Shown here piece by piece: positions 38,193 to 48,006 of a stretch of 64,000 bases of DNA. Origin of the DNA: Muribaculaceae bacterium (lineage in GTDB: Bacteria > Bacteroidota > Bacteroidia > Bacteroidales > Muribaculaceae). Every line of letters begins with the position of its first letter. The stretch's first letter is position 1. Made by a program: the position numbers and the translations under genes. The stretch spans positions 1 to 64,000 of the forward strand of contig JAFZSO010000003.1 in assembly GCA_017619355.1 (NCBI GenBank), given 5' to 3'. The notes below the pieces were generated by a model. That model worked only from the letters and a program-made list of their open reading frames with translations. It did not search any database and had not been told where the DNA came from.

Positions 38193-40622
38193 ATGAAAAA
38201 GAATATTTTGTTTTTCGCTTTCATGCTGCTTGTGGCAGTTTTTGCCGTTAATAATAAGGTGATGGCTCAGGAACAGCCACACGTCTATATCAATCCCGGA
38301 CATGGCGGTCACGACAGCGATGACCGAAACGTGGTGATACCTCCCTTTGTGCAGGGCGACACCATGGGCTTCTGGGAGTCGAACTCTAACTTGTGGAAAG
38401 GTTTTGCCTTGAAGGAGGTTCTCACCAAGAAAGGCTACAAGACCAGCATTTCACGCATCTCTAACACAACTGCCGACGACCTGCCGCTGTCGACGATTGT
38501 GTATTTGAGCAATCACAGTGGTGCTGATGTGTTCTATTCCATTCATAGCAATGCATCGGGCTATGGCGATGCCACATATATCAACTTCCCCATGGGCTTC
38601 TATCGTGGCTATACTGGCCAGCCTGTGAACCCTGAATCGGCTCGGCTCGTTGATGCTCTTGGTCCCTACATTATCGAAAACAAGAGTACCGTGTGGAGCC
38701 GTCAGGACTATGCCATTTATGGCGACTGGACCTTCCACTCCGAGTGGGGCACACAGGGCTTTGGTGTGTTGCGTGGAAACAACATCCCATCGATGCTCGA
38801 CGAAGGCTCGTTCCACGATTATTATCCCGAAGCATATCGACTCATTAACCACGAGTATTGCTGGGTTGAGGGCTGGAGTTTCTCGCAAGGTGCCGATGCC
38901 TATTTTGGCCGTCTTGATATGTATGATCTTGGGCTTGTCACAGGCACCATTCGCGACGACCGCGTGGAGCGCACCGACATCACTCGCATGCTGGGTGCCG
39001 ACAAGCGTGTGCCGGTAGATGGGGCAGTGGCGAAACTGCTCGATGCAGAGGGTAATGTGCTCGATACCTATACTTGCGATAATGTGCGCAATGGCATTTA
39101 TCTGTTCAAGTATGTGGAGCCCGGTTTCTATACCGTTGAGGTTTCTCATCCTAAATATTTCACCAAGACGGCAGAAGTTGAGGTCAAGGCCAATGCCAAG
39201 ACCTATCAGAACTTTGACCTGAAGCGTGTGCGCGACACCCCACCTGAGGTGGTCGAGTACTCGCCGGTGTGGGGCGAAGACGATGCCCCGGTGCTTTGTA
39301 ACACGCCCATCGTGCTCCAGTTTAACTGGGACATGGACACCGAGAGCGTGGAAGATGCCTTTGAACTGGAGCCTGCCGTGCAGGGTGCTTTCAAGTGGGA
39401 AGATGCTAACTACCGGCTCATCTTCACGCCCGACGATGCTTATGATATCGATACCGATTATAAGCTTACTCTGAAGAAGACGGCAATGCATGGTGGCGGA
39501 ACACCTATGGAAGAAGACTTCATCCTGAACTTCCGCACCCAGTCGCGCAACCACATTACCAAGCTCGCCATGTTCCCTGAAGAAGGCGACAAGGTGCACT
39601 GCAAGGCTGGTGCTTATGTGGAATTCCGTTGCGACTCGTTGTTGGCCGCTAAAGATCTTTACACCTTATTCCATATATATGATAAGGATGGCAATGATGT
39701 CGATATCAATAAGCGCAACATCCGTAACAACAAGAAGGGTGATGACTATGGTTACATACGCCTCTCGCTGCTCAAGGCCTTAAATCCCGATGAGCCTTAC
39801 AAGATTGTGGTTGACAAGGAAGTGTCAGACACTGCAGGCTTGCATTTGGCTGAGCCAATTACGGTTAATTTCACAGCTGTTGATGCTGCTACGATGGCAA
39901 CTCAATCTCTTGCAATAGAAGAGTTTGAGAAGGTGGATGACTTCACGCTGACTTTGCCTGAGTCTGATGTCGACGGCTTGACAGGCAATCTCTCCCTGAG
40001 TGCCGAGAAACTCTTTGGGAACAAGTCATTACAACTGAGTTATACCTTCCCTGATGATGCCGAAAACGAAATCAAGGTGAGCATGAAAATGCCACCTGCT
40101 GGTACATTTAACAGTACTGACAAGGTGGGTCTCTATGTCATGGGTGATATGAGTTTCAATAAGCTCAATCTCTATTTCACAAGTCCCAACCGTGGTGTTG
40201 TGAAGGTGCCCCTTACCGATGTGAGCTTCCACGGATGGCGTTATGTGGATGCCCTGCTCGATGTGCTTGACGACGGCGAAACTTATGTGTTTGCGGGACT
40301 CTCTCTTGAGAAGAACGGAACTGTTATGGGCCGCAACGGCGCAATTTGCCTCGACAATCTGGTGAAGGAGAGCGCTGTGGGCGTTGATGATGTTTCGACC
40401 AGATCGAATGTGAAGGTGATGCCCAACCCTGCCAGTGACTATGTGGTGGCCACTGCCGATGGTTACATCATGGGAGTGGAACTGCTCAATGCTGCTGGTC
40501 AGGTGCTTGTGCGCAACGCCGCCAACTATGTGAATGTGGGTGACATTCCTGCCGGTGCTTATTTCATGAGAGTGTATACTGGCGGATCGGTAACGACTCA
40601 CAAGGTGATTGTGGCCCATTGA
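38193..40622 (+). CDS. N-acetylmuramoyl-L-alanine amidase with type IX sorting domain
   Basis: The 809-residue protein has a signal peptide to about residue 25 and an Amidase_3 domain at about 29-245. Zinc ligands are His37 (NPGHGG), Glu62 (FWESN) and His118 (IHSNA); Glu204 of DEGSFHDY is the predicted base. A regulatory-like beta domain follows (about 250-340), then an Ig-like Big_5 domain (about 350-455, FNWDMDTESVEDAFELEPAV) and a jelly-roll region. The final 75 residues are a type IX C-terminal domain: VMPNPASDYVVATADGY, LLNAAGQVLVRNAANYVNVG, IPAGAYFMRVYTGGSVTTHK. It is thus predicted to be surface-attached or released through type IX secretion. A strong terminator follows. Confidence 0.93.
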   Translation: MKKNILFFAFMLLVAVFAVNNKVMAQEQPHVYINPGHGGHDSDDRNVVIPPFVQGDTMGFWESNSNLWKGFALKEVLTKKGYKTSISRISNTTADDLPLSTIVYLSNHSGADVFYSIHSNASGYGDATYINFPMGFYRGYTGQPVNPESARLVDALGPYIIENKSTVWSRQDYAIYGDWTFHSEWGTQGFGVLRGNNIPSMLDEGSFHDYYPEAYRLINHEYCWVEGWSFSQGADAYFGRLDMYDLGLVTGTIRDDRVERTDITRMLGADKRVPVDGAVAKLLDAEGNVLDTYTCDNVRNGIYLFKYVEPGFYTVEVSHPKYFTKTAEVEVKANAKTYQNFDLKRVRDTPPEVVEYSPVWGEDDAPVLCNTPIVLQFNWDMDTESVEDAFELEPAVQGAFKWEDANYRLIFTPDDAYDIDTDYKLTLKKTAMHGGGTPMEEDFILNFRTQSRNHITKLAMFPEEGDKVHCKAGAYVEFRCDSLLAAKDLYTLFHIYDKDGNDVDINKRNIRNNKKGDDYGYIRLSLLKALNPDEPYKIVVDKEVSDTAGLHLAEPITVNFTAVDAATMATQSLAIEEFEKVDDFTLTLPESDVDGLTGNLSLSAEKLFGNKSLQLSYTFPDDAENEIKVSMKMPPAGTFNSTDKVGLYVMGDMSFNKLNLYFTSPNRGVVKVPLTDVSFHGWRYVDALLDVLDDGETYVFAGLSLEKNGTVMGRNGAICLDNLVKESAVGVDDVSTRSNVKVMPNPASDYVVATADGYIMGVELLNAAGQVLVRNAANYVNVGDIPAGAYFMRVYTGGSVTTHKVIVAH

Positions 40623-40679
40623 TTTAGGTGGGTTGTAATGTGTCTATAACGGTCGTGAAGACCGTGTGTGATAATTTCA

Positions 40680-40711
40680 AAGTGTGAAGGTTTTTTGCCT
40701 TCACACTTTTT
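40680..40711 (+). terminator. Rho-independent terminator after the second amidase
   Basis: AAGTGTGAAGG and CCTTCACACTT pair perfectly across a seven-base loop and run into TTT. The hairpin closes the four-gene propeller-amidase operon. Confidence 0.88.
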
Positions 40712-40783
40712 ATAATTTTAAAGCATAGTGTGTTAATCAAAATGTTTATGTGTTAAATTGTGTATATTTTCTTGGGTTGTTAT

Positions 40784-40813
40784 TTTGTATCTATCAAATA
40801 TTCACTAATTTTG
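40784..40813 (+). promoter_or_regulatory. Promoter of the lone kinase gene
   Basis: TTTG (40784-40787), 18 bases, TAATTTTG (40806-40813) matches the Bacteroidetes consensus, 66 bases before the start codon. Confidence 0.65.
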
Positions 40814-40879
40814 CACAAAATATTTGAAAACTATTGTTTAAGTTATAAAAAAGAATTGTAATCCTGTTCTTGGATAACT

Positions 40880-41725
40880 ATGAAGATTATTGCTGATAGT
40901 AGTTCTACACGCACCGAGTGGATGCTGGTTGAAGGTACAGAAGTAAAGGAACACGCCTTTACCGTGGGTTTGAACCCATTCTTTCAGACACGTCGTGAAA
41001 TCAGTCACAGCATCAGGCTCGAATTGCCCCATCAGTTTTTTAAACGACGCTGGGAGCACGTGCATTATTATGGCGCTGGATGTTCCAGTCCCGAGAAGAA
41101 TATGATAGTCGAGGCCTCGCTGGTAGCACAGTTCAAGACCCCTGTGACCATTGAGAGTGACCTTGTGGGTGCCGCCCGCGGTCTGCTCGTTCACGAACCG
41201 GGCCTGGCTTGCATCTTGGGCACTGGCTCCAACTCTTGTTTCTACGATGGTACGAAGATTGTGAAGAACGTGCGTCCGCTGGGCTTCATCCTGGGTGATG
41301 AGGGTAGTGGTAACGCTCTGGGCCGCATTTTCTTGGGCGATGTTCTCAAGGAGCTTGCTCCCAAGCATTTGAGCGAAGAGTTCTTCGCAAAATATCGTGT
41401 TACGCCCGACGACATCATGAATGATGTGTATAGCAACACCTATGCAAACCGCAACCTTAGCACCTATTCCCGATTCCTGTCGGAGCATCTCGATGATGAA
41501 TACGTGCATGATCTCATTTATAACGAGATTTCTCGCTTCTTTGAGCGCAATATCTTGCAATATGAGAATTACAAGGACTTCCCGGTTTGCTTTGTGGGTG
41601 CTGTAGCTTGCTTGTATAGCGAGATACTGCTTGCAGTGGCAGCCAAGTATGGTGCCACCATCAAGAAGATTGTCAACAATTCACTGCCAGGCCTCATCAC
41701 TTATCATTCAACTGAGCGTCTTTAA
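40880..41725 (+). CDS. BadF/BadG-type sugar kinase, MurNAc/GlcNAc kinase-like (1)
   Basis: The 281-residue protein belongs to the ASKHA-fold BadF/N-acetylglucosamine kinase family, which includes MurK. Visible elements are an N-terminal phosphate-binding motif, the loop CILGTGSNSCFYDGTKIV, LGDEGSGNALGRIFLGDVLK and a C-terminal HSTERL. In the paralog at 56933 the first motif is ADCGSTK; here it is ADSSSTR, with the usual glycine replaced by serine. The kinase may be altered in activity or substrate. The gene has its own promoter and terminator, so it is regulated apart from the salvage operon that follows. Confidence 0.88.
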   Translation: MKIIADSSSTRTEWMLVEGTEVKEHAFTVGLNPFFQTRREISHSIRLELPHQFFKRRWEHVHYYGAGCSSPEKNMIVEASLVAQFKTPVTIESDLVGAARGLLVHEPGLACILGTGSNSCFYDGTKIVKNVRPLGFILGDEGSGNALGRIFLGDVLKELAPKHLSEEFFAKYRVTPDDIMNDVYSNTYANRNLSTYSRFLSEHLDDEYVHDLIYNEISRFFERNILQYENYKDFPVCFVGAVACLYSEILLAVAAKYGATIKKIVNNSLPGLITYHSTERL

Positions 41726-41770
41726 CGGCATTTTTCGTTTCAGTTAAAGACTCCTTTTTTATGACTTTGT

Positions 41771-41798
41771 AACACCCGTTTTGAGCGGGTGTTTTTTA
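41771..41798 (+). terminator. Rho-independent terminator after the lone kinase gene
   Basis: AACACCCG (41771-41778) and CGGGTGTT (41786-41793) pair perfectly around TTTTGAG and run into further T residues. It separates the kinase from the long salvage operon. Confidence 0.88.
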
Positions 41799-41878
41799 TT
41801 GTGAGTCCGTGATTTCAAAAAATATGTATTTAAATCATAAATAACCTAAAATTTATCGAAAAACATGCAATAAATAGA

Positions 41879-41908
41879 TTGTTGTACAAAATGTTTATAT
41901 TATTTTTG
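41879..41908 (+). promoter_or_regulatory. Promoter of the peptidoglycan salvage operon
   Basis: TTG (41879-41881), 19 bases, TATTTTTG (41901-41908) matches the Bacteroidetes consensus. No internal promoter was found in the 11 following genes to murQ, whose gaps are 3-68 bases. Confidence 0.6.
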
Positions 41909-41970
41909 TACTATTCAAATACTGCGCTTTGTTGTGAAGTTCATTTATGATATTTATCAAGAGTTATAAT

Positions 41971-44900
41971 ATGAAACTAAACAAATCTTTTAGACCGTTG
42001 CTGTTGTTGCTCATGATGCTGTCAGTGTCGGCATTCTTGTGCGATGCTCAGGATTTCACACGTGAACAGTTGAATCAAGTTGAACAAATAGTTCGATCGA
42101 GTCTTCAGCAGCACATTGAGGTGGGTAAAGTGGGAGTCAATACCTTGTCGGCGGATGATGGAACAATCAAACTCGATTTGAGCGAGAATTTCGGTCAAGT
42201 GCCGTTTACTCGCGAGTCGATAAACAAGTTGAAGGCCGATGTGAAGCAGGTGCTTGGCGATGCTTATGCCGACAGCAATGTGAATATTACCATTAAAGGC
42301 AACGATATTGAGCTTTATTTTGCCGATTTCGACGATGCCTATGTGCGCAAGCATACCTCATTTATCACTCCTCAAGACCCCAATCGCCATTATGGCAAGG
42401 GACTTGACAAGAATGTGATAGCCCTGTGGCAGAGCCATGGCTGGTACTTTGAGCCCAAGCTCAACCGTTGGGAATGGCAGCGCGGCCGCCTGATGCAGAC
42501 GGTGGAGGACATGTACACCCAGAGTTATGTGGTGCCTTTCCTCATTCCCATGCTCGAGAATGCTGGCGCCTATGTGTGGGATGCGCGCGAGCGTGACACA
42601 CACAGCATTGCCGTGGTGGTTGACAATGACGGTGCCAATGCTCAGAATGGCTATGGCGAAACTAACGGAAAGAAGAAGTGGGGAGCTGGTACCGAAGCCG
42701 GTTTTGCCTACTATGAGAAAGAATATAAAGACTTCGAGAATCCCTTCGCAACTGGTACTTATCGCCAGGTAGAATCGGTGAAAGATGCCAAGAAGACATC
42801 GACAGCCCGTTGGGACGTGGATATGCCTGAGGCTGGCGAGTATGCTCTCTATGTCAGCTACAAGTCTTTGCCTAACAGTGTTAACGATGCCCGCTACACT
42901 GTTAATGACTTGAGCGGCGCTCATGAGTTTGAGGTCAATCAGGCCATGGGTGGTGGCGTGTGGGTTTATCTCACCGCTGTGCAACTGAAGAAAGGTGTGA
43001 ACAAAGATGTGGTCACGCTCTCAAACCTCTCGAGCGTCGACAAGCACATGGTCACCGCCGACGCCATCAAGGTGGGTGGCGGCATTGGCAACATCATCAG
43101 GAAGGTGGCTCCTTGCACTGAGGAGAACCTTGCTATAGCCAAAGAGAATGGTGATGAGAAATATCTTGCCAAACCTGGTGTGAACTACAAGTATGTGCCT
43201 TGTGGCGACCGTCCCTGGTTCACCATTGGTTCGCGCTACTATCTGCAGTGGGCAGGATTCCCTCATGAGGTTTATTCCACTTCGCAGGGCATCAATGACT
43301 ATGTCGATGACTATCGCAGCCGTGGCGAGTGGGTCAACTACCTTGCCGGTGGCTCTGATGTGTTGCCTAATCGTGCAGGACTGAAGATTCCTGTAGACCT
43401 CTCACTGGCATTCCATACCGATGCCGGTACTACCAACGATGATGGAATCATAGGCACGTTGGGCATCTATTGCACCATGAAGAACGGCAAGTCGTTCGGT
43501 ACTTATGAGAACGGTACATCGCGTCAGTTGTCGCGACTTTATACCGACCTTGTCATGAAAGAGATATGCAATGATATCAGGGCACAATATGAGCCGAACT
43601 GGACCCGCCGTGGATTGCGCGACGCCTCTTACTATGAGGCCCGTGTGCCCGAAGTTCCCGCCATGCTGCTCGAGTTGCTCTCTCACCAGAACTTTGCCGA
43701 CATGAAGTATGGCCTCGACCCCTCGTTCCGCTTTGTTGTGAGTCGTGCCATCTACAAGGGCATGCTCAAATTCATTGCACAGCGCGACCATCGCGACTAT
43801 GTGGTGCAGCCGTTGCCCGTCAATAGCTTTGCCATTCGTCCTTTGCAGGACAAGGGCGAATTCCTGCTCTTATGGAAGCCCACTGTCGATACCCAAAGCG
43901 AAAATGCCGACCCCACAAAATACATTGTGCTTGAGCGCAAGGCGGAGGGGGCCGGATTTGTGGAAATCGCAACCACCAAGGGCACTGAATATATTGTTGA
44001 AATCAAAGATAACGAGGTTCACTCCTACAAGATTATTGCTCTTAACGAGGGCGGACGCTCATTCCCCAGCGAGGTGCTCTCGTGCGGTGTGGCGCCCGGC
44101 AGCAAGGGCACTGTGATGGTGGTGAACTCCTTTACTCGCGTGAGCGCCCCCGACTGGTTCGATGCCGGCACCATTGCCGGTTTTGCCGACGAGAAGGATC
44201 ACGGTGTGCCCTATATGCAGCAAATCAACTATGTGGGCCCACAGTTTGAGTTCGACCGCTCGCTCGAGTGGCGTGACGATGATGCTGGCGGTTTCGGCGC
44301 AAGCCGCTCCAGCTATGAGAAGCAGGTGGTGGCCGGCAACACGTTCGACTATCCTGCCATACACGGCAAGGCCATCATGAAGGCTGGCTACTCGTTTGTT
44401 TCCAGCAGTGTGAAGGCTGTAGAAGACCAGGAGATTCATCTCCAGAACTTCAAGCTTGCCGACTTCATCATGGGCAAGCAGAAAGAGGTTCCCAATGGTA
44501 GCGGCTATTATCCGGCTCGTTACAAGATTTTCACTCCAGGCCTGATTAGTGCCATTCGCGATTTTACCTCACAGGGAGGTTCCGTGTTCATGACGGGAGC
44601 TTATGTGGGTACCGATGTTTGGAACAAGAAGAATGTGAACTATATGGAATCCAGCCTTGCCGAGAATGTGCTTGGCTTCAAGTGGCTCACCGACCAGGCT
44701 TCGCAGTCGGGCGAGGTCACGACGGTGCCTTCGCAGTTCTCTGAGCTCACCGATGGCAAGACCTTCACCTTCGAGAGCAAGCTCAACGACCGTTTCTATG
44801 CAGTAGAGTCGCCCGACGCCATCACTGCAAGCGACGACCAGGGTGCTACCATCATGCGATACAGCGAGAACAATATTCCCGCAGGCATTGCTTCTGATCG

Positions 44901-45006
44901 TGGCACTTATCGCACCGTGGTGCTTGGCTTCCCCTTCGAGACTATGAAGGACGAAGCTGCCCGTGAGTCGCTCATGAGCGATGTGCTCAAGTTCCTCAAC
45001 AAGTAA
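41971..45006 (+). CDS. Secreted amidase-fold protein with golvesin-like domain ('xanthan lyase' type)
   Basis: ATG at 41971 gives 1011 residues with a signal peptide ([19 protein letters not shown]). The middle has three stretches spaced like an N-acetylmuramoyl-L-alanine amidase active site: [29 protein letters not shown] and [17 protein letters not shown]. An inserted beta domain (about 255-385, with [20 protein letters not shown]) resembles golvesin C-terminal domains. A fibronectin-like segment and a C-terminal Rossmann-like region ([20 protein letters not shown]) follow. Close relatives are often labelled xanthan lyase; the amidase-like residues make a cell-wall role more plausible. It heads the salvage operon, with the first glycosyltransferase five bases after its stop. 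Confidence 0.8.
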   Translation: MKLNKSFRPLLLLLMMLSVSAFLCDAQDFTREQLNQVEQIVRSSLQQHIEVGKVGVNTLSADDGTIKLDLSENFGQVPFTRESINKLKADVKQVLGDAYADSNVNITIKGNDIELYFADFDDAYVRKHTSFITPQDPNRHYGKGLDKNVIALWQSHGWYFEPKLNRWEWQRGRLMQTVEDMYTQSYVVPFLIPMLENAGAYVWDARERDTHSIAVVVDNDGANAQNGYGETNGKKKWGAGTEAGFAYYEKEYKDFENPFATGTYRQVESVKDAKKTSTARWDVDMPEAGEYALYVSYKSLPNSVNDARYTVNDLSGAHEFEVNQAMGGGVWVYLTAVQLKKGVNKDVVTLSNLSSVDKHMVTADAIKVGGGIGNIIRKVAPCTEENLAIAKENGDEKYLAKPGVNYKYVPCGDRPWFTIGSRYYLQWAGFPHEVYSTSQGINDYVDDYRSRGEWVNYLAGGSDVLPNRAGLKIPVDLSLAFHTDAGTTNDDGIIGTLGIYCTMKNGKSFGTYENGTSRQLSRLYTDLVMKEICNDIRAQYEPNWTRRGLRDASYYEARVPEVPAMLLELLSHQNFADMKYGLDPSFRFVVSRAIYKGMLKFIAQRDHRDYVVQPLPVNSFAIRPLQDKGEFLLLWKPTVDTQSENADPTKYIVLERKAEGAGFVEIATTKGTEYIVEIKDNEVHSYKIIALNEGGRSFPSEVLSCGVAPGSKGTVMVVNSFTRVSAPDWFDAGTIAGFADEKDHGVPYMQQINYVGPQFEFDRSLEWRDDDAGGFGASRSSYEKQVVAGNTFDYPAIHGKAIMKAGYSFVSSSVKAVEDQEIHLQNFKLADFIMGKQKEVPNGSGYYPARYKIFTPGLISAIRDFTSQGGSVFMTGAYVGTDVWNKKNVNYMESSLAENVLGFKWLTDQASQSGEVTTVPSQFSELTDGKTFTFESKLNDRFYAVESPDAITASDDQGATIMRYSENNIPAGIASDRGTYRTVVLGFPFETMKDEAARESLMSDVLKFLNK

Positions 45007-45011
45007 TTTAT

Positions 45012-46472
45012 ATGCTTAACGACGACAAGAATAGTAGCAAGTTAACTGTGTGTTGCTTGTGTGGAAATGCCAGCTTCGTCACCGACCCAGCCGACTGGCC
45101 TTGCGAGGTGCATCATCAGCCCGACTTTGAGCCTGGCTGTCTCGACGCCTGGTTCAAGATACCGGCTGATTGCGCTTACACGCTTGTGCTGCTCAACGAT
45201 GTGGAGGTGGTGATGAACTATCATGCCATTCAGCGCATGCTGATTGTGGCTCGTGACACACAGGCTGCTATGCTTTATTCTGACCATTACAGACGCAAAT
45301 CTGATGGCAATGTCGTCAAGCATCCACTCATCGATTGTCAGCTTGGTGCCTTGCGCGATGATTTCGACTTTGGTTCTGTCGTCATGTTCCGCACTTCGGT
45401 TCTCCAGCAGGCTTTGGACGAATTGAAGCACTGCCTTGTTAGTGGCGAGTTGAATGTCGACAAGTTGCATTATGCGGCGTTCTATGCAATCAGGCTAGCC
45501 GTCTCGCGATGGGGTAGTGTGGTGAGAATACCAGAATTTCTCTATACCGATGTGGAGACCGATTCCCGTTCGTCGGGTGTGAGGATCTTCGATTATCAAT
45601 TACCCGATGCCGCTGTGGCGCAGCAAGAGATGGAGCAGGTTTGCACCTGGCATCTCAAGCGGCTGGGGGCTTATTTGCCGCCAACCGATTTCCTTGATGT
45701 TGATTTTGACGCTGAGCAGTTTCCCGTTGAGGCAACTGTGGTGATGCCAGTCCTTAACAGGGGGAGTGTGATTCGCGATGCCATCAAGAGCGTTCTCATG
45801 CAGGAAACCACATTTGATTTCAATTTGATGGTGGTTGACAATCACTCGACCGATGGGACAACCGAGGCCATTGATGAATTCACAGGTGACCCGAGAGTAA
45901 TCCACATCATTCCTGACCGCGACGACCTGGGTATTGGCGGCTGTTGGAATCTTGCAATTAACGATGCCCGTTGTGGCAAGTTTGCCATTGGGCTTGATAG
46001 CGACGATGTCTATGCTACGCCAGCAACGCTTGAAACGATGATAAAACAGTTCTATCGGGAAAATGCTGCCATGGTGTGCGGTACTTATCAGGTGACCGAC
46101 ATGAATCTCAACACAATACCTCCAGGCATTGTCGCTCATCGTGAATGGACTCCCGAGAACGGTCGCAACAATTTGCTGCATGTGAATGGGGTGGGTGGCC
46201 CTCGTGCCTTTTATACGCCTGTTTACCGTTCAATCAATGTTCCTAACACCAATTATGGTGAAGACTACGCCATGGGGCTCTTGATTTCACGCAACTATCG
46301 CATAGGGCGCGTCTATGATGTCATGACCTGTGCCCGGCGTTGGGAGGACAATACCGATGCCGACCTGGATATTGAACATGAGAATGCCAATAACCTCTAC
46401 AAGGACCGCATTCGCACCTGGGAAGTGATGGCCCGCATCGATAAAAACAAGAACAAACAAATAAAACAATAA
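45012..46472 (+). CDS. Tandem GT-A glycosyltransferase, family 2-like (1)
   Basis: The 486-residue protein has no signal peptide or membrane helix. The C-terminal half (about 245-440) is a family 2 GT-A domain: [35 protein letters not shown], the metal motif DSDD at 329-332, and [12 protein letters not shown]. The N-terminal half looks like a second, degenerate GT-A domain: [10 protein letters not shown] sits where a DxD would be, and MLYSDHYRR and [13 protein letters not shown] follow. It is clearly paralogous to the next gene. Acceptor and donor are unknown; its place between an amidase-like gene and an AmpG-NamZ-MurQ set ties it to cell-wall sugar metabolism. The gap to the second copy is 26 bases. 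Confidence 0.85.
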   Translation: MLNDDKNSSKLTVCCLCGNASFVTDPADWPCEVHHQPDFEPGCLDAWFKIPADCAYTLVLLNDVEVVMNYHAIQRMLIVARDTQAAMLYSDHYRRKSDGNVVKHPLIDCQLGALRDDFDFGSVVMFRTSVLQQALDELKHCLVSGELNVDKLHYAAFYAIRLAVSRWGSVVRIPEFLYTDVETDSRSSGVRIFDYQLPDAAVAQQEMEQVCTWHLKRLGAYLPPTDFLDVDFDAEQFPVEATVVMPVLNRGSVIRDAIKSVLMQETTFDFNLMVVDNHSTDGTTEAIDEFTGDPRVIHIIPDRDDLGIGGCWNLAINDARCGKFAIGLDSDDVYATPATLETMIKQFYRENAAMVCGTYQVTDMNLNTIPPGIVAHREWTPENGRNNLLHVNGVGGPRAFYTPVYRSINVPNTNYGEDYAMGLLISRNYRIGRVYDVMTCARRWEDNTDADLDIEHENANNLYKDRIRTWEVMARIDKNKNKQIKQ

Positions 46473-46498
46473 CAATAACATTTAAAACAAAAACAACT

Positions 46499-47983
46499 AT
46501 GGCAAGAATTAATTGCTTCATTCCTTTTGCAAATGCCGAACAGGCAAAACTTACCGTTCAGAACCTCAAGGCCGAAGAACTGGTCAGCAAGATCTATTTG
46601 CTTGCTACCGACGATTCGCAAGGTGAAATTGAAGGTTGCGAGATAATCAAAGTCAAGAATCTTGCAGCTTCGAGCACTATGAAGGCGATTGCTGAGCATG
46701 CCGATGCCGATTATGTGCTTTTCTACAATAAGTACAACACGCTCAAGTTTGCTCCCTTTGCTGTTGAGCGCTTTGTGAAACTGGCCGATGACTCACAGGC
46801 GGGCCTCCTCTATGCCGACCATTACAATGTGACTGACGGTGGTGCTGTCAAGGCTCCCGTGATCGATTATCAGTATGGTAGTCTGCGCGACGACTTCGAC
46901 TTTGGTTCGGTCTATTTCTTCTGCGCCTGCTGCTTCAAGAAAGCTGCAGCTGCCATGAAGGCCGACTATGAATTTGCCGGACTCTATGACTTGCGTCTCA
47001 AACTCTCGCAGTTTGCCGACATCTGCCACATCAACGAATTCCTTTATAGCGATGTGGAACTCGATACCCGCAAGAGCGGAGAGAAGATTTTTGACTATGT
47101 TGACCCCCGCAACCGTGGCCGTCAAATCGAAATGGAGGCTGCCTGCACCGAGCACCTGAAGGAAATAGGTGGTTATCTCGCTCCCACCAAGGTGGTGGAT
47201 GGCAAGGAAGTTCCCAACTTCAAGCACATTGAGTTTAATCAGGGCCACTTTGAAGTGGAGGCTACTGTGATGATTCCTGTGCGTAACCGCATTCGCACCA
47301 TTCGCGACGCTATCGACAGCGTGCTGCGTCAGAAGACCAACTTCAAGTTCAACCTGATGGTGGTTGACAATTTCTCGACCGACGGCACCCGTGAGGCTAT
47401 TGCCGAATACGATGATCCACGACTGATTCACATCATCGCCGACTTCTACGACATGGGTATTGGTGGTTACTGGAACCTGGCTGCTCACCATGAGAAAGCC
47501 GGCAAGTTCATCGTTCAGCTCGACAGTGATGATATGTACAAGGATGAGAACACCCTGCAGACTATGGTCAATGCCTTCTATGAGCAGAATGTGGCCATGG
47601 TGGTGGGTACCTACCTGATGACCGACATCAACTGCAACCCAATTCCTCCCGGCGTGATCGACCACAAGGAGTGGACGCCCGAAAACGGCCGCAACAATGC
47701 TCTGCGCATCAATGGTCTTGGCGCTCCCCGTGCATTCTACACGCCCGTGCTTCGCGATGTGAAGATTCCTAACACCAGCTATGGCGAAGACTATGCTCTG
47801 GGTCTGAATATCTCACGCACTTACCAGATTGGTCGTGTCTATACTCCAGTGTATATGTGCCGCCGTTGGGACGACAATAGCGATGCCAGCCTTGATGTGG
47901 AGAAGATGAACCGCAACAACCTTTACAAGGACCGCATCCGCACTTGGGAACTTCAGGCACGCGTTGCTTTGAACAAGAAATAA
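46499..47983 (+). CDS. Tandem GT-A glycosyltransferase, family 2-like (2)
   Basis: The 494-residue paralog of the preceding gene has the same two halves. The N-terminal one is easier to see as a GT-A fold: NCFIPFANAEQAKLTVQNLK, VSKIYLLATDD, and at the metal-motif position LFYNKYNTL, which lacks a DxD. It ends with GLLYADHYNVTDGGAVKAPV. The C-terminal half has VMIPVRNRIRTIRDAIDSVL, VVDNFSTDGTREAIAEYDD, DSDD at 342-345, and GEDYALGLNISRTYQIGRVY. No export signal is seen, so it should act in the cytoplasm. The pair may form a heterodimer or carry out successive steps; this is inference. Confidence 0.85.
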   Translation: MARINCFIPFANAEQAKLTVQNLKAEELVSKIYLLATDDSQGEIEGCEIIKVKNLAASSTMKAIAEHADADYVLFYNKYNTLKFAPFAVERFVKLADDSQAGLLYADHYNVTDGGAVKAPVIDYQYGSLRDDFDFGSVYFFCACCFKKAAAAMKADYEFAGLYDLRLKLSQFADICHINEFLYSDVELDTRKSGEKIFDYVDPRNRGRQIEMEAACTEHLKEIGGYLAPTKVVDGKEVPNFKHIEFNQGHFEVEATVMIPVRNRIRTIRDAIDSVLRQKTNFKFNLMVVDNFSTDGTREAIAEYDDPRLIHIIADFYDMGIGGYWNLAAHHEKAGKFIVQLDSDDMYKDENTLQTMVNAFYEQNVAMVVGTYLMTDINCNPIPPGVIDHKEWTPENGRNNALRINGLGAPRAFYTPVLRDVKIPNTSYGEDYALGLNISRTYQIGRVYTPVYMCRRWDDNSDASLDVEKMNRNNLYKDRIRTWELQARVALNKK

Positions 47984-48006
47984 TCATATCTTGAGATTTT
48001 CGCCCT

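Noticed and set aside
38451..39599. 382-residue minus-strand frame opposite the second amidase
   Set aside because: Antisense to a gene with complete zinc-amidase motifs; no domain or signal peptide.
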